64,000 nt of DNA from Henriciella marina DSM 19595 (GTDB lineage: Bacteria > Pseudomonadota > Alphaproteobacteria > Caulobacterales > Hyphomonadaceae), in contig NZ_AQXT01000002.1 in assembly GCF_000376805.1 (NCBI RefSeq), positions 248,001 to 312,000 of the forward strand, read 5' to 3'. The notes below the pieces were generated by a model. That model was given only the letters and a program-made list of their open reading frames with translations. It was not told the origin of the DNA and did no database searches. Positions 45,072-54,891 of this stretch are shown piece after piece. The position numbers were made by a program, and so were the translations under genes. Each line of letters opens with the position of its first letter. Within the stretch, counting starts at the first letter, position 1.

Positions 45072-47459
45072 TCAGGGCTTTGATAGCCTGATGCGCCGCC
45101 CCGCGCTCAGATGGTTCGCCGCGTTCACAATCGCGTCCGTGTCGATCTGGTAGTGTCTGTGCAGGTCGGGGATGGTGCCGGTCTGGCCGAAGTGTTCGAC
45201 GCCGAGGGGCGCGGTCATGTGGCCGGCGACGGAGCCGATCCAGGCGAGAGTTGCCGGGTGCCCATCGGTGACGGTGATGAGGGTTGCGTCGCGGGGGACC
45301 TTTGCCATCAGGCGCTCGATCTGGCTGACGGCGCTGGTGTGGCCGCGGGCGCGGGCGCGGCGGGCGGCGGTCCAGCCTGAGTTGAGGCGGTCAGCGGAGG
45401 TGACAGCGAGGACGCCGATGTCGCGGCGATCATTGCCGATGCGGCCCGCCGCTTCGATGGCTTCGGGGGCGATGACGCCCTGATAGGCGATGACGACTTC
45501 GCAGTTTGGCCCCGGTTCACGCAGCCAGTAGGCGCCGTCGACGACGCCGCGCCGGAACTCTGCATCGTCGCGGTTGCGGGGGCCGAGCTGTTCGATGGGG
45601 CGGGTGGAGAGGCGGAGATAGACTGAGCCGCCGGTCTCATCGCGCAGCCATGTACGCTCATCCGGGTCGTTCTCGCCGGAGCGCTGGAGGTAGTCGAAGC
45701 TCCAGTCCATGATGATGGAGAGCTCATCGAGGAAGGCGGGCTCGAAGCTGACAAGGCCGTCCTGGCTCATGCCGATAAGCTGCGTGCCGACAGACTGGTG
45801 GGCGCCGCCTTCGGGGGCAAGCGTTATGCCGGACGGGGTGCCGGCCACAATGAACCGGGCGTCCTGATAGCAGGCATAGTTGAGCGCATCGAGGCCGCGC
45901 GCGATGAACGGATCGTACAGTGTGCCGATCGGGATGAGACGCTGGCCGAAATGGCTATGGGCGAGACCTGCCTGACCGAGCAGGAGGAAGAGGTTCATCT
46001 CTGCGATGCCAAGCTCGAAATGCTGGCCGTTGGGAGAGAATTCCCACTTCTGCGCAGACGGGATCGACTGTTCCTTGAAGGTGTCCGAGACCTCCCGGCG
46101 GGCAAAGAGCGAGCGGCGATTGACCCAGCCGGTGAGGTTGGTGGAGCTGGTAACGTCCGGCGACATGGTGACGATGTGATCGGCGAGGTCCGAGGTGCCG
46201 CGGGCAAGGCCGTCGAGGATCTTGCCGAAGCCGGCCTGCGTCGCAAGCTCGCGGTCATCGAGCCAGACGGGGCCGGGGGATTTGATCTCCGGCGCGGAAT
46301 AACGGCGCGTGCCCTCTGCGAAGAAGGGGACTTGATCGAGGAATTTCTGGAGGCTGGCTTCGTCGTCGACGGTGGCGAACTTGTCCCATTCCTCGCCTTC
46401 CGGCACGCCCATGCGTTTCTGGAAGTCGGCGAATTGGGGGTTGTTCATGAAGCCGCCATGATTGTCCTTGTGACCGGCGAGCGGGGTTTGCCAGCCTTTA
46501 ATGGTGTAGGCGAGGAAGACGGTCGGCTTGTCGTCGGTGACGTTGTCGAAGGCTTCGGTGAGGGTGGCGAGGCACTGGCCGCCGAGATTGTTCATCAGGG
46601 CGTCCAGTTCTTCGTCGGAGCGCTTGTCGAGAAGCTGCGAGACCTCACCCTGGTCGCCAATGTCGTTCATCAGGCGTTTGCGCCAGGCTTTGCCGCCTTT
46701 GTAGGTGAGGGCGGAGTAATCCATGTTGGGGCAGTTCTGGATCCATTCCCTCAGGGCTTCGCCGCCCGGCTCCTCGAAGGCTTCGCGCTGAAGGACGCCG
46801 TGGCGGAGCACGACGGTGCGCCAGCCGAAGGCCTTGAAGATGGCGTCGATCTTCTCCCAGAGGCCTTCATGGACGACGCCGTCGAGGCTCTGGCGATTGT
46901 AATCGATGATCCACCAGGTGTTGCGAAGGTCGTGCTTCCAGCCTTCCTGCAGGCATTCATAGACATTGCCTTCGTCGAGCTCGGCGTCGCCGACGAGCGC
47001 GACCTGACGGCCGAGGGGTTTGTCGCCCAGCCAGTTCTTGGCGGCGATATAGTCCTGAACCAGAGAGTTGAAGGCGGTCGCCGCGACGCCGAGCCCGACC
47101 GAGCCGGTCGAGAAGTCGACATCGTCGGTGTCCTTGGTGCGGCTCGGATAGGATTGCGCGCCGCCCCAGCCGCGAAAGGTTTCCAGCTTCTCGCGGGTCT
47201 GGTTGCCCATAATGTATTGCATGGCATGGAAGACAGGCGAGGCGTGCGGTTTCACGGCGACGCGGTCTTCGGGTTTCAGCGTATTGAAATAGAGCGCCGT
47301 CATGATCGGCACCATGGAAGCGCAGGAGGCCTGGTGCCCGCCGACCTTGATGCCGCCGTCTTCTTTCTTGCGGATATTGTTGGCGTTGTGGACCGTCCAG
47401 GCAGAGAGCCAGAGCAGGCGCTGTTCGATGGTTTTGAGATGATCGAGATCGGCGGTCAT
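45072..47459 (-). CDS. AceE-like homodimeric 2-oxoacid dehydrogenase E1 / transketolase-like ThDP enzyme
   Basis: A 795-residue thiamine-diphosphate enzyme. The ThDP motif is GDAELDEGNVYECLQEGW, ending at the DYNRQSLDG asparagine. HASPVFHAMQYIMGNQTREK followed by the fructose-like GWGGAQSYPSRT, and the C-terminal GQTGTIPDLHRHYQIDTDAI, follow homodimeric pyruvate dehydrogenase E1. It is about 90 residues shorter than E. coli AceE. No E2 or E3 gene is nearby, so the substrate is open. The start at 47459 (MTADLDHL) has AAAGG six bases upstream; in-frame ATG 47474 and TTG 47480 are alternatives. Confidence 0.85.
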   Translation of the reverse strand: MTADLDHLKTIEQRLLWLSAWTVHNANNIRKKEDGGIKVGGHQASCASMVPIMTALYFNTLKPEDRVAVKPHASPVFHAMQYIMGNQTREKLETFRGWGGAQSYPSRTKDTDDVDFSTGSVGLGVAATAFNSLVQDYIAAKNWLGDKPLGRQVALVGDAELDEGNVYECLQEGWKHDLRNTWWIIDYNRQSLDGVVHEGLWEKIDAIFKAFGWRTVVLRHGVLQREAFEEPGGEALREWIQNCPNMDYSALTYKGGKAWRKRLMNDIGDQGEVSQLLDKRSDEELDALMNNLGGQCLATLTEAFDNVTDDKPTVFLAYTIKGWQTPLAGHKDNHGGFMNNPQFADFQKRMGVPEGEEWDKFATVDDEASLQKFLDQVPFFAEGTRRYSAPEIKSPGPVWLDDRELATQAGFGKILDGLARGTSDLADHIVTMSPDVTSSTNLTGWVNRRSLFARREVSDTFKEQSIPSAQKWEFSPNGQHFELGIAEMNLFLLLGQAGLAHSHFGQRLIPIGTLYDPFIARGLDALNYACYQDARFIVAGTPSGITLAPEGGAHQSVGTQLIGMSQDGLVSFEPAFLDELSIIMDWSFDYLQRSGENDPDERTWLRDETGGSVYLRLSTRPIEQLGPRNRDDAEFRRGVVDGAYWLREPGPNCEVVIAYQGVIAPEAIEAAGRIGNDRRDIGVLAVTSADRLNSGWTAARRARARGHTSAVSQIERLMAKVPRDATLITVTDGHPATLAWIGSVAGHMTAPLGVEHFGQTGTIPDLHRHYQIDTDAIVNAANHLSAGRRIRLSKP

Positions 47460-47524
47460 GACTGGCCTTTGCATTTGCAACTTTCTTTGGGCGGGTTTCG
47501 CATGGGTGCCGTGCCGGGTCCAGA

Positions 47525-48724
47525 TCAGGACCTGAGACTGAGGCGTTTCAGCGGTGACCCGAAGGCGCCGCTGACCATGGCGGCGAGGGCCTTCGGGGCG
47601 GGCGGAATGCGGCTGACCGGTGCGGCGAGATAGTCGCGGATGAGCGGGGCGAGACGCCCGTCACCCTGATAGACCGGCGTAAACAGCCAGCTCATCAGCT
47701 GGTAGAGGCGGACATGGCTGGTGCGGAGTTTCCGATAGGCGGCAAGTGCTGTGGGCGTGTCGGCGCTGCGTTCGAGGGCGAGAGACAAGGCATAGGCATC
47801 GAGCAGCGCCATGTTGGCGCCTTGGCCAAGTTGCGGCGAGGCGGCATGCCACGCATCGCCGATATGAACCAGGCATGGGCCGCTGACGGGGCGGCGGTGA
47901 GTGCGGTGGCGATAGCGCGCAAAGGTAAGTTGATCATGGTGGGTGATCTGGTCGAGCAGCATCTCGGTCTCGGGCCAGAGCGCGCGGGCGTCCCGCTTCC
48001 AGTCATCGAGGGGCGCGGATCGCCATGCCGCCTCGCTGTCACCGCGGATCGACCAGAAATAGGTGAGGCTTTGAGGTCCATTCGGTGTGCGGCGTCCAGA
48101 TGCCATCACGCCTGCCATCTGGCGGGCGCCGCGGTATCGCTGTTCGAGCGCGTCAGCCTTGAAAGGGCTGGCGTCCGGCCAGTCCAGCGTCGTCCAAAGC
48201 GCGCCATAGGTGAGTTCACGGCGCGGCGCGCGCGTCAGAGGTGAGCGCACACCCATCGCGTCGATGACAAGGTCGAAGCCCGGCAGGGGCGGCCCAGCCC
48301 TGAACTGGATTTCGCCCGTTTGAGCGCAGGCACCGGTAATCTCTCTGGACGTCACGAGGTCTATGTCTTCTTTGATCGCCGCCTTGTGAAGCACGCCAAA
48401 CAAGGTCGGTCGCTGAATGCCGAGGCCGACCAGTCCGGGCCTCAGCTTTTCGAAGCGGACATCGAGGACCGTGCGCCCAGATGGCGTGCTAAGTCCCCAG
48501 AGGCGTGTCAGTTGACTGGAATGCTGCTCGATCTCCTGCGTCAGGCCGAGTTCGGCGAGGACAGCCAGACCAGTCGCCTGAAGCATAAGGCCTGATCCGA
48601 CGGGCCCTGGCTCATCGAAACGATCAATCAGCGTCACACGATGGCCCGCGCGCGCCAGCAAGATGCTGGCGGCGAGCCCGCCAATGCCTGCCCCACATAT
48701 ACCGATGCTCATCGAGCGCGTCAT
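47525..48724 (-). CDS. FAD-dependent monooxygenase (UbiH/PHBH-like)
   Basis: A 399-residue flavoprotein. The dinucleotide-binding motif GICGAGIGGLAASILLARAG is at 8-27, the DG-like segment FDLVIDAMGVRS lies mid-protein and HIGDAWHAASPQLGQGANMA is the second FAD motif, with H in place of the usual D-A-AH order. It probably hydroxylates an aromatic or quinone substrate. It follows the E1 gene's direction upstream with a 44-base gap, so both may be co-transcribed. Confidence 0.87.
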   Translation of the reverse strand: MTRSMSIGICGAGIGGLAASILLARAGHRVTLIDRFDEPGPVGSGLMLQATGLAVLAELGLTQEIEQHSSQLTRLWGLSTPSGRTVLDVRFEKLRPGLVGLGIQRPTLFGVLHKAAIKEDIDLVTSREITGACAQTGEIQFRAGPPLPGFDLVIDAMGVRSPLTRAPRRELTYGALWTTLDWPDASPFKADALEQRYRGARQMAGVMASGRRTPNGPQSLTYFWSIRGDSEAAWRSAPLDDWKRDARALWPETEMLLDQITHHDQLTFARYRHRTHRRPVSGPCLVHIGDAWHAASPQLGQGANMALLDAYALSLALERSADTPTALAAYRKLRTSHVRLYQLMSWLFTPVYQGDGRLAPLIRDYLAAPVSRIPPAPKALAAMVSGAFGSPLKRLSLRS

Positions 48725-48896
48725 TGCATCTCACACTGACCTGATTGTTTGGCGGTGTCATCGCAGACGACACCGATGGCACAAATTGAGCAATCGCAGC
48801 CTTCTGCCTGATTTCGCGGGCGCGCGACTTGAAACCTTCGCTGGCGGTCGATTTAGCTGGGCACCAGAATTGTAAAAGCTGAAGGGGTATTGGGTA

Positions 48897-51554
48897 ATGG
48901 GTCGAGTTCTTGGAGCCTCTGCGCTGCTGTCTGCTGCAGCCTGGATTGCGATGCCGGTCGCGGCGCAGTCTTTCCTCAATGTGGAGACAGATCCTGCCAT
49001 TCCGACTCTGGAAGAGGTTGCCGGTCATGCGCCGGGTGATGAGATATCCACGGTGACAGAAGCGCTGGACTATATGGACGCGCTGGCTGAAGCGGCGCCC
49101 GACCGGATGCAGGTCACCCGCTATGCCGAAAGCTGGGAAGACCGTGAGCTGGTCTATGGCGTCATCTCTTCGGCGCAGAACATGGCGCGCCTTGATGAGA
49201 TCAAATCGAACATGGCTCGGCTTGCCTCGTCAGAGGGGCTTTCAGCGAGCGAGCGCGATGCGCTGATCGATGAGACGCCAGCGGTGGTGTGGCTGTCCTA
49301 CGGGGTTCACGGCAACGAGATTTCGAGCACCGATGCGGGCCTTGCGCTCGCCTATCACCTGCTGGCGGCAGAGGGCGACCAGACGGTCGATGCGATCCTG
49401 TCGAACACGGTTGTCGTTATTGATCCGATGCAGAACCCGGACGGGCGCGCGCGTTTTACCAATGCGTTCGAAGCGGCGCGGGGCATCGAGCCTTTTGCCG
49501 ACCGTTATACGGCCGAACATGATGAGCCCTGGCCCGGTGGGCGGTTCAATCACTATCTCTTCGACATGAACCGCGACTGGTTCACGCTGTCCCAGCCGGA
49601 AACCCGTGGGCGTGTGTCGAGCATGCTGGAGTGGCATCCGGTGGTCGTGGTCGATGCGCATGAGATGGGCGGCGATGAGACGTATTTCTTTGCGCCGGCA
49701 GCTGATCCGTTCAATCCGAACATCACCGACGCCCAGAAGGAAAAGCAGATCCTGATCGGGCGCAATCATGCCCGCTGGTTCGATCAGCGCGGCTATGACT
49801 ATTTCACCCGTGAGGTCTTCGACGCTTTCTATCCGGGCTATGGCGACATGTGGCCGACGCTCGGCGGCGCGATTGCGATGACCTATGAGCAGGGCTCTGC
49901 GCGCGGGCTCTCCTATGAGCGGTCCACCGGCGATGTGCTGACCTACAAGCAGGGCGTCGAGCAGCATTTCGTTGCGACGCTGTCGACGGCGGAAGTCGTA
50001 GCGAACAATCACGAGCAGTTCCTTGGTGATTTTGCCACCTATCGCCGTGAGGCGGCCGCCGATGCGCGCGGCGCGAGCGACCGCTATTTCGTGTTCGATC
50101 TTTCCGACCGCCGGTGGCAGGCAGAGCAGCTTGGCCGCAAGCTGGCGGCGCAGGACATCGTGGTGCAGCGCCTGGCCGAGGGGGCGCAGGTCTGCGGCGT
50201 GCGCTATTCCGATGGGGCGCTGGTCGTCGACCGTGCCCAGCCATCTGGCAAGCGCATTACCACGCTGCTGAGCCAGGAAACCAATCTGCCGGAAGACTTT
50301 GTCGATGAGCAGGAGTCGCGCCGCGACCGGGGTCTCAATCATGAGCTCTATGATGTGACCGCCTGGTCTATGCCGCTGATGGAAGATGTGACGAGCCGCA
50401 CCTGCGGGCAGGTCAATCTCTCCGATGCGAGCCGGGTCAGCGCCAACGATCCGATCCGCGCACTGACGGCGTCGGGGGCGGCCTTTGGCTATGCCGTGCC
50501 GTGGAGCGATACGGGCCAGGCGAAACTGGTTCTGAGCGCGCTTGATGCGGGTCTTTCCGGCCGGGCCACGACCGAGGCCTTCACCGTGCAGGGCCGCGAA
50601 TTTTCGCGCGGGTCCGTTGTCTTTCCGCTGGCCAGCAATGATGGCGATATGGCCACGACGCTGAACACGCTGGCGAGCGAAATCGGCGCCGAATATATCG
50701 CGCTTCAGTCAAGCTGGGTCGAGGATGGCCCGAACTATGGCAGCGACAAGTTCGTGGCGCTCTCCATGCCAAAGGTCGCGATGGCCTGGGGCGAGGGGAC
50801 AAGCGCGACCGACGCCGGGGCGGCCCGCTATGTGCTGGAACGCGAAATCGGCATTCCTGTCGCGCCCATCCGTGTGGGCTCGCTCTCTCGGGCCGATCTT
50901 GGCCGCTATGATGTGCTGATCTTGCCCGATGCAGGGTGGGGCTTTCAGAGCGAGCTTGGCGGCGGGGGCCTTTCGGCGCTGTCTACATTTGTCAAAAATG
51001 GCGGTGTGCTGATCGGCTTTGAAGGCGCGCTTGGTGTGCTCACCAGCGAAGATGGCGGCTTGCTGTCGGCGCGTGTCGAGAAAGCGTATTCAGAAGACGA
51101 CGAAAAATCCGGCAGCGACGAAGACGGCACCGCCGATGGCACGCTCATCGATAGCGATGAGACCTATGAGGCGATGACGTCCGATCCAGAGGCAAGCCCC
51201 GACGGCGTGCCGGGCGTCCTGGCCAATGTGATCGCGAATACCGATCACTGGCTGTCGTCTGGCTATGAAGATGCCGTGGCGCTCTATCGCGGCTCCAGCA
51301 TCTATCGCCCGCTGAACGAGTCTGATGGGGCGAACGTCTTTCGCTATGCGGCGGCAGATGAGCTGGTCGCGAGTGGCTATCTCTGGGAAGAGAACCGCGC
51401 CCAGCTTGCCTACAAGCCGTTCCTGATGGCGGAGCAGCAGGGGTCGGGCATGGTGATCGCGTTTACCCAGAGCCCCGTGACACGGGCATATCTGGATGGG
51501 CTCAACCTGCTTCTGGTCAATGCGGTCCTCTTTGGGCCTGCGCATACGCGATAA
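48897..51554 (+). CDS. M14 family zinc carboxypeptidase, exported
   Basis: An 885-residue protein with a signal peptide (ALLSAAAWIAMPVAAQSF). The M14 zinc site is seen as LSYGVHGNEISSTDAGLALA (HxxE) and DAHEMGGDETYFF, with MQNPDGRARFTNAF and MNRDWFTLSQPETR between. A second half (about 500-885) is a non-catalytic domain with a Rossmann/GATase-like look and an acidic insert near 720-750. Members are secreted or periplasmic peptidases of uncertain substrate. GAAGGGG precedes the ATG at 48897. Confidence 0.9.
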   Translation: MGRVLGASALLSAAAWIAMPVAAQSFLNVETDPAIPTLEEVAGHAPGDEISTVTEALDYMDALAEAAPDRMQVTRYAESWEDRELVYGVISSAQNMARLDEIKSNMARLASSEGLSASERDALIDETPAVVWLSYGVHGNEISSTDAGLALAYHLLAAEGDQTVDAILSNTVVVIDPMQNPDGRARFTNAFEAARGIEPFADRYTAEHDEPWPGGRFNHYLFDMNRDWFTLSQPETRGRVSSMLEWHPVVVVDAHEMGGDETYFFAPAADPFNPNITDAQKEKQILIGRNHARWFDQRGYDYFTREVFDAFYPGYGDMWPTLGGAIAMTYEQGSARGLSYERSTGDVLTYKQGVEQHFVATLSTAEVVANNHEQFLGDFATYRREAAADARGASDRYFVFDLSDRRWQAEQLGRKLAAQDIVVQRLAEGAQVCGVRYSDGALVVDRAQPSGKRITTLLSQETNLPEDFVDEQESRRDRGLNHELYDVTAWSMPLMEDVTSRTCGQVNLSDASRVSANDPIRALTASGAAFGYAVPWSDTGQAKLVLSALDAGLSGRATTEAFTVQGREFSRGSVVFPLASNDGDMATTLNTLASEIGAEYIALQSSWVEDGPNYGSDKFVALSMPKVAMAWGEGTSATDAGAARYVLEREIGIPVAPIRVGSLSRADLGRYDVLILPDAGWGFQSELGGGGLSALSTFVKNGGVLIGFEGALGVLTSEDGGLLSARVEKAYSEDDEKSGSDEDGTADGTLIDSDETYEAMTSDPEASPDGVPGVLANVIANTDHWLSSGYEDAVALYRGSSIYRPLNESDGANVFRYAAADELVASGYLWEENRAQLAYKPFLMAEQQGSGMVIAFTQSPVTRAYLDGLNLLLVNAVLFGPAHTR

Positions 51555-51621
51555 GCATTGGAACCGCGCTCACGCCTTGCCCGTTTCCTTATGTAAGCAG
51601 TTATTACAAAGGAGACCCGCG

Positions 51622-51954
51622 ATGAGTGAGCGCGACCATCAGAGAATTGAAGAAGTTGAACGTCAGCGCGGCTATGGCGAGGGCTTCAAGAAGGGCGAAA
51701 AGCTCGAGGACCAGTCCACAGATGGGGCTGGCTACAAGGACGGATCGCCGATCGCTGACCAGCAGGACCATGACGCCGATCTGGTCGTGGACATGGACGA
51801 TGAGCGTGTCCCGAATGTTCCGAATGATGATCATGACGACGATTCCAGCGCCACGATCGAAGGCCATTCAGCCTTGAAGAAAAAGCCCGACGGCCACCTT
51901 CTGGAAGACGCCTATTCGGTCGTCGACCCGGATGTGGAAGACCCCAAGCGCTAG
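51622..51954 (+). CDS. Small acidic hydrophilic protein of unknown function
   Basis: A 110-residue protein, not recognised. It is almost without hydrophobic residues: ERQRGYGEGFKKGEKLEDQS.., DADLVVDMDDERVPNVPNDD and DHDDDSS. It is probably intrinsically disordered, as in stress-type hydrophilins. A strong AAAGGAGA precedes the ATG at 51622 and an intrinsic terminator follows, which argue for a real, separately transcribed gene. Confidence 0.75.
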   Translation: MSERDHQRIEEVERQRGYGEGFKKGEKLEDQSTDGAGYKDGSPIADQQDHDADLVVDMDDERVPNVPNDDHDDDSSATIEGHSALKKKPDGHLLEDAYSVVDPDVEDPKR

Positions 51955-51967
51955 AAACCAATTGAAG

Positions 51968-51994
51968 AAGCCCGGCCAGAGCGCCGGGCTTTTT
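51968..51994 (+). terminator. Intrinsic terminator
   Basis: AAGCCCGG CCAGAGCG CCGGGCTT followed by TTT, 14 bases past the small acidic gene. Confidence 0.85.
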
Positions 51995-52090
51995 CCGTTC
52001 GCAGGTTCAGGCTTGGAGAGACGATCCAGGCTGATAAAACTGGTTCCATACCCTGCCTTGCGCGGGATTATTTTGAAGGAGTTCCCATTG

Positions 52091-53869
52091 ATGAAGATAC
52101 GAAATTTGCTCGCGGCGACATCGGTCGCAGCGCTGATCACAGGATTTGCTGCGACCGGCATAGCGCAGAGCGCCGGCAGCTCTGACACTACCGCCGAGCA
52201 GGGCGCTCCTGATGAAATGGTTGAGAGCGAGTCATGGGACGGGTTCATGTCAGATTTTCTCGATACCTATTTCGAGATGAATCCGACATTCGCGATCTCA
52301 CAGGGCAAGCATGAGTTCGACGGACAGTTGCCGGACTGGAGCGAAGCGGGCCTGCAGGCTCAAATCGACATGTACGAGACGATGATTGCCCGCGCAGAGG
52401 CGATAGACCCCGGCAGCCTGAGCGAAGCTGATGCCTTCGAGCGCCAGTACTTTATCAACACGATGAAGGGCGAGATGTTCTGGCTGGTCGAGGCCGACAT
52501 GCCGCACACCAACCCGTCCTTCTATCTCGGTCCGCTTGGACCAAGCGTTTACGTGGCCCGGCCCTATGCCGACGCCGAGACGCGCATGAAAGCCTTCATC
52601 GAGTACGCAAAGAACGTCCCGGAAGCGGCTGAGCAGGTTAAGGAAAATCTGAAGGTGCCGATGCCTGCGACCTTCGTGAAGCTTGGCACTGCCGGGTTCA
52701 ACGGCCTTGCAGACCATTATGAAGGCGGGGCGAAAGACTCCTTCGCTGAGGTCGAGGACGAGGCGCTTCAGGCAGAATATGACGCCGTCGTGGAAGAGGC
52801 CGCAGCCGCCATGCGCTCTGTCGCCGACTATATCGAGAGCGAGCCTGCCACCGAAGATGGCTATGCGCTGGGCGCGGAAAAGTTCGCCGACATGGTGCGC
52901 CTTACCGAGGGCGTCGATATCTCGCTTGATGAGCTACGGGCGGTTGGCGAGGCTGACCTCAAGGCCAATCAGGATGCGCTGGCAAAGGCCTGCGCCGAGT
53001 TTGCGCCGGGCGCCAGCATGGCTGACTGCATGGCCAAGATGGCCGCCAACAAGCCGGAGAACGGCCCGGTACAGGAAGCGCGTGATTCACTTCCGGCCCT
53101 CAAGCAGTTCCTGATCGACGAGGACATCGTGTCCATCCCCGGAACCGAAGAGGCGCAGGTCGAGGAGTCGCCGCCCTATCGCCGGCAGAACTCGGCCTAC
53201 ATCTCCATTCCTGGGCCTTATGAAGAAGGACTACCGTCGGTCTATTATATCTCACCGCCAGACCCGGCCTGGGATGAGGCAACGCGCGCGGCCTATATTC
53301 CTGGCAAACTCGACCTTCTCGGCACGACAATCCACGAAGTCTGGCCGGGCCACTTCCTGAACTTCCTGCATGCGAACCGGTCGGACTCGGTCTTCGGGCA
53401 GATGTTCGTCGGCTATGCGTTTGCTGAAGGCTGGGCCCATTATACCGAGGAAATGATGGTCGATGCGGGCCTTCATGATGGCGACCCCGAAACCAAGATC
53501 GGCCAGCTGTCGAATGCGCTTCTGCGCAACTGCCGCTACCTGTCGGCGATCGGGCTTCACACCGGCGAGATGACCGTTGATGATAGCTTCGAGTTCTTCA
53601 AGGACGAGTGCTACATCGATACCGGCAACGCCACTCAGCAAGCCGCGCGCGGGACCTATGATCCGGCCTATCTCAATTACACGATGGGCAAGCTCATGAT
53701 CCGCCAGCTGCGCGATGACTGGATCGATGCGAATTATCCGGACGCAACCGGCACCGAAGGCTGGAAGGAATTCCACGACGAATTCCTCTCCTATGGCGGC
53801 CCGAACATTCCGCAGGTCCGTCAGGCGATGATGGATGAAGACGAAGCGAACGCTGTCTTCAGTGACTAG
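52091..53869 (+). CDS. DUF885 family protein, metallopeptidase-like
   Basis: A 592-residue exported protein with a signal peptide (MKIRNLLAATSVAALITGFA). The motif TIHEVWPGHFLNF (HExxPGH) is the putative zinc site of DUF885 proteins, and FAEGWAHYTEEMM supplies the downstream Glu. The C-terminus has RGTYDPAYLNYTMGKLMIRQ. Family knowledge: DUF885 proteins are thought to be peptidases, few are characterised. AAGGAG precedes the ATG at 52091, and a terminator follows the stop. Confidence 0.9.
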   Translation: MKIRNLLAATSVAALITGFAATGIAQSAGSSDTTAEQGAPDEMVESESWDGFMSDFLDTYFEMNPTFAISQGKHEFDGQLPDWSEAGLQAQIDMYETMIARAEAIDPGSLSEADAFERQYFINTMKGEMFWLVEADMPHTNPSFYLGPLGPSVYVARPYADAETRMKAFIEYAKNVPEAAEQVKENLKVPMPATFVKLGTAGFNGLADHYEGGAKDSFAEVEDEALQAEYDAVVEEAAAAMRSVADYIESEPATEDGYALGAEKFADMVRLTEGVDISLDELRAVGEADLKANQDALAKACAEFAPGASMADCMAKMAANKPENGPVQEARDSLPALKQFLIDEDIVSIPGTEEAQVEESPPYRRQNSAYISIPGPYEEGLPSVYYISPPDPAWDEATRAAYIPGKLDLLGTTIHEVWPGHFLNFLHANRSDSVFGQMFVGYAFAEGWAHYTEEMMVDAGLHDGDPETKIGQLSNALLRNCRYLSAIGLHTGEMTVDDSFEFFKDECYIDTGNATQQAARGTYDPAYLNYTMGKLMIRQLRDDWIDANYPDATGTEGWKEFHDEFLSYGGPNIPQVRQAMMDEDEANAVFSD

Positions 53870-53899
53870 AGCCGGTCTAAAGACCTGAGCATATCAAAG

Positions 53900-53930
53900 C
53901 GGGCCGTCCTAAAAGGGCGGCCCGTTTTTT
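53900..53930 (+). terminator. Intrinsic terminator of the DUF885 gene
   Basis: CGGGCCGTCCT AAA AGGGCGGCCCG with six Ts; one G-T pair in the stem. Confidence 0.88.
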
Positions 53931-54030
53931 ATTGCGCGCAGTACAGGAATTGCACCTCAGCGGGAAATATCAAGAATTTGGTAAGCCTCACCTGGCTAGT
54001 CTGCCCTCAATGATTGCATGAGAACGCTAC

Positions 54031-54810
54031 ATGACGACCCCTGACTGTTCCCGCTGTAGAAACAGCGCGCCGCTGGATTTTGACATAACCATGGCGTTCC
54101 AGCCTATCGTCGACGTCTCCCTTCAACGCACGCACGCCTATGAAGCACTTGTAAGAGGCGCGAACGGCGAAGGTGCCGGAGAGGTCTTGTCCAGAGTGGA
54201 TGACGAGACGCGTTATCCCTTTGACCAGCTCTGCCGCACGACAGCGATCCGCACGGCATCCGATCTCGGCCTTCGCGAAGAGGCAGATGCGCCTTTGCTG
54301 TCGATCAACTTCCTGCCGAACGCGGTCTATGAGCCGCGTGCCTGCATCCGCCAGACGCTTGCCATTGCGATGGAAACGGGCTTTCCGATGAACCGGATCA
54401 TGTTCGAGTTCACCGAGAATGAGCGGATGGATACCGATCACATCCTGAATATCCTGCGGACCTACAAATCCATGGGGTTTGCAACGGCCATTGATGACTT
54501 TGGCGCAGGCTATGCGGGCCTCAACCTGCTGGCCGCCTTCCAGCCGGACTATATCAAGCTCGATATGGATCTTATCCGCGATATCGATGCGAACGCTGCC
54601 AAGCAGACGATTGTTGGCGGCATCCTGAAGATTGCGACAGATCTTGGCGTGACGCCGATCTGCGAAGGCGTCGAGACCGAAGCTGAATGCCTTGTACTTC
54701 GCGACATGGGTGTGACGCTGATGCAGGGCTATCACTTTGCGCGGCCTGAGACTGGCGCGCTGCCAGTTGGCGTCTTCAGCGGTGACAGGCGGCGGAGCGC
54801 GGCGGTCTAG
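54031..54810 (+). CDS. Stand-alone EAL domain c-di-GMP phosphodiesterase
   Basis: A 259-residue protein that is essentially one EAL domain. The catalytic set is complete: E38 (EALVRG), N93 (SINFLPN), E129 (FEFTENE), D155-D156 (IDDFGAGY), K176 (IKLDMDL), E212 and E215 (EGVETEAE) and Q232 (MQGYHFARP). It should hydrolyse cyclic di-GMP. The N-terminus carries CSRC (6-9), a possible metal or redox site instead of a sensor domain. It starts at the ATG at 54031. Confidence 0.9.
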   Translation: MTTPDCSRCRNSAPLDFDITMAFQPIVDVSLQRTHAYEALVRGANGEGAGEVLSRVDDETRYPFDQLCRTTAIRTASDLGLREEADAPLLSINFLPNAVYEPRACIRQTLAIAMETGFPMNRIMFEFTENERMDTDHILNILRTYKSMGFATAIDDFGAGYAGLNLLAAFQPDYIKLDMDLIRDIDANAAKQTIVGGILKIATDLGVTPICEGVETEAECLVLRDMGVTLMQGYHFARPETGALPVGVFSGDRRRSAAV

Positions 54811-54840
54811 ACGTCGCTGAGGAGACATCCAGAGATAAAA

Positions 54841-54870
54841 AAAAGCCCGGCCATGACAGCCGGGCTTTTT
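54841..54870. terminator. Bidirectional intrinsic terminator
   Basis: AAAAGCCCGGC CATGACA GCCGGGCTTTTT, with an A-run on one side and T-run on the other, between the convergent EAL and pntB genes. Confidence 0.9.
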
Positions 54871-54891
54871 CTTTGTGTGTGGAAGGCTCCG

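Noticed and set aside
45798-47633. Long plus-strand open frame (about 611 codons) opposite the E1 gene
   Set aside because: Antisense to a complete ThDP enzyme, with repetitive Gly/Glu/Val text.
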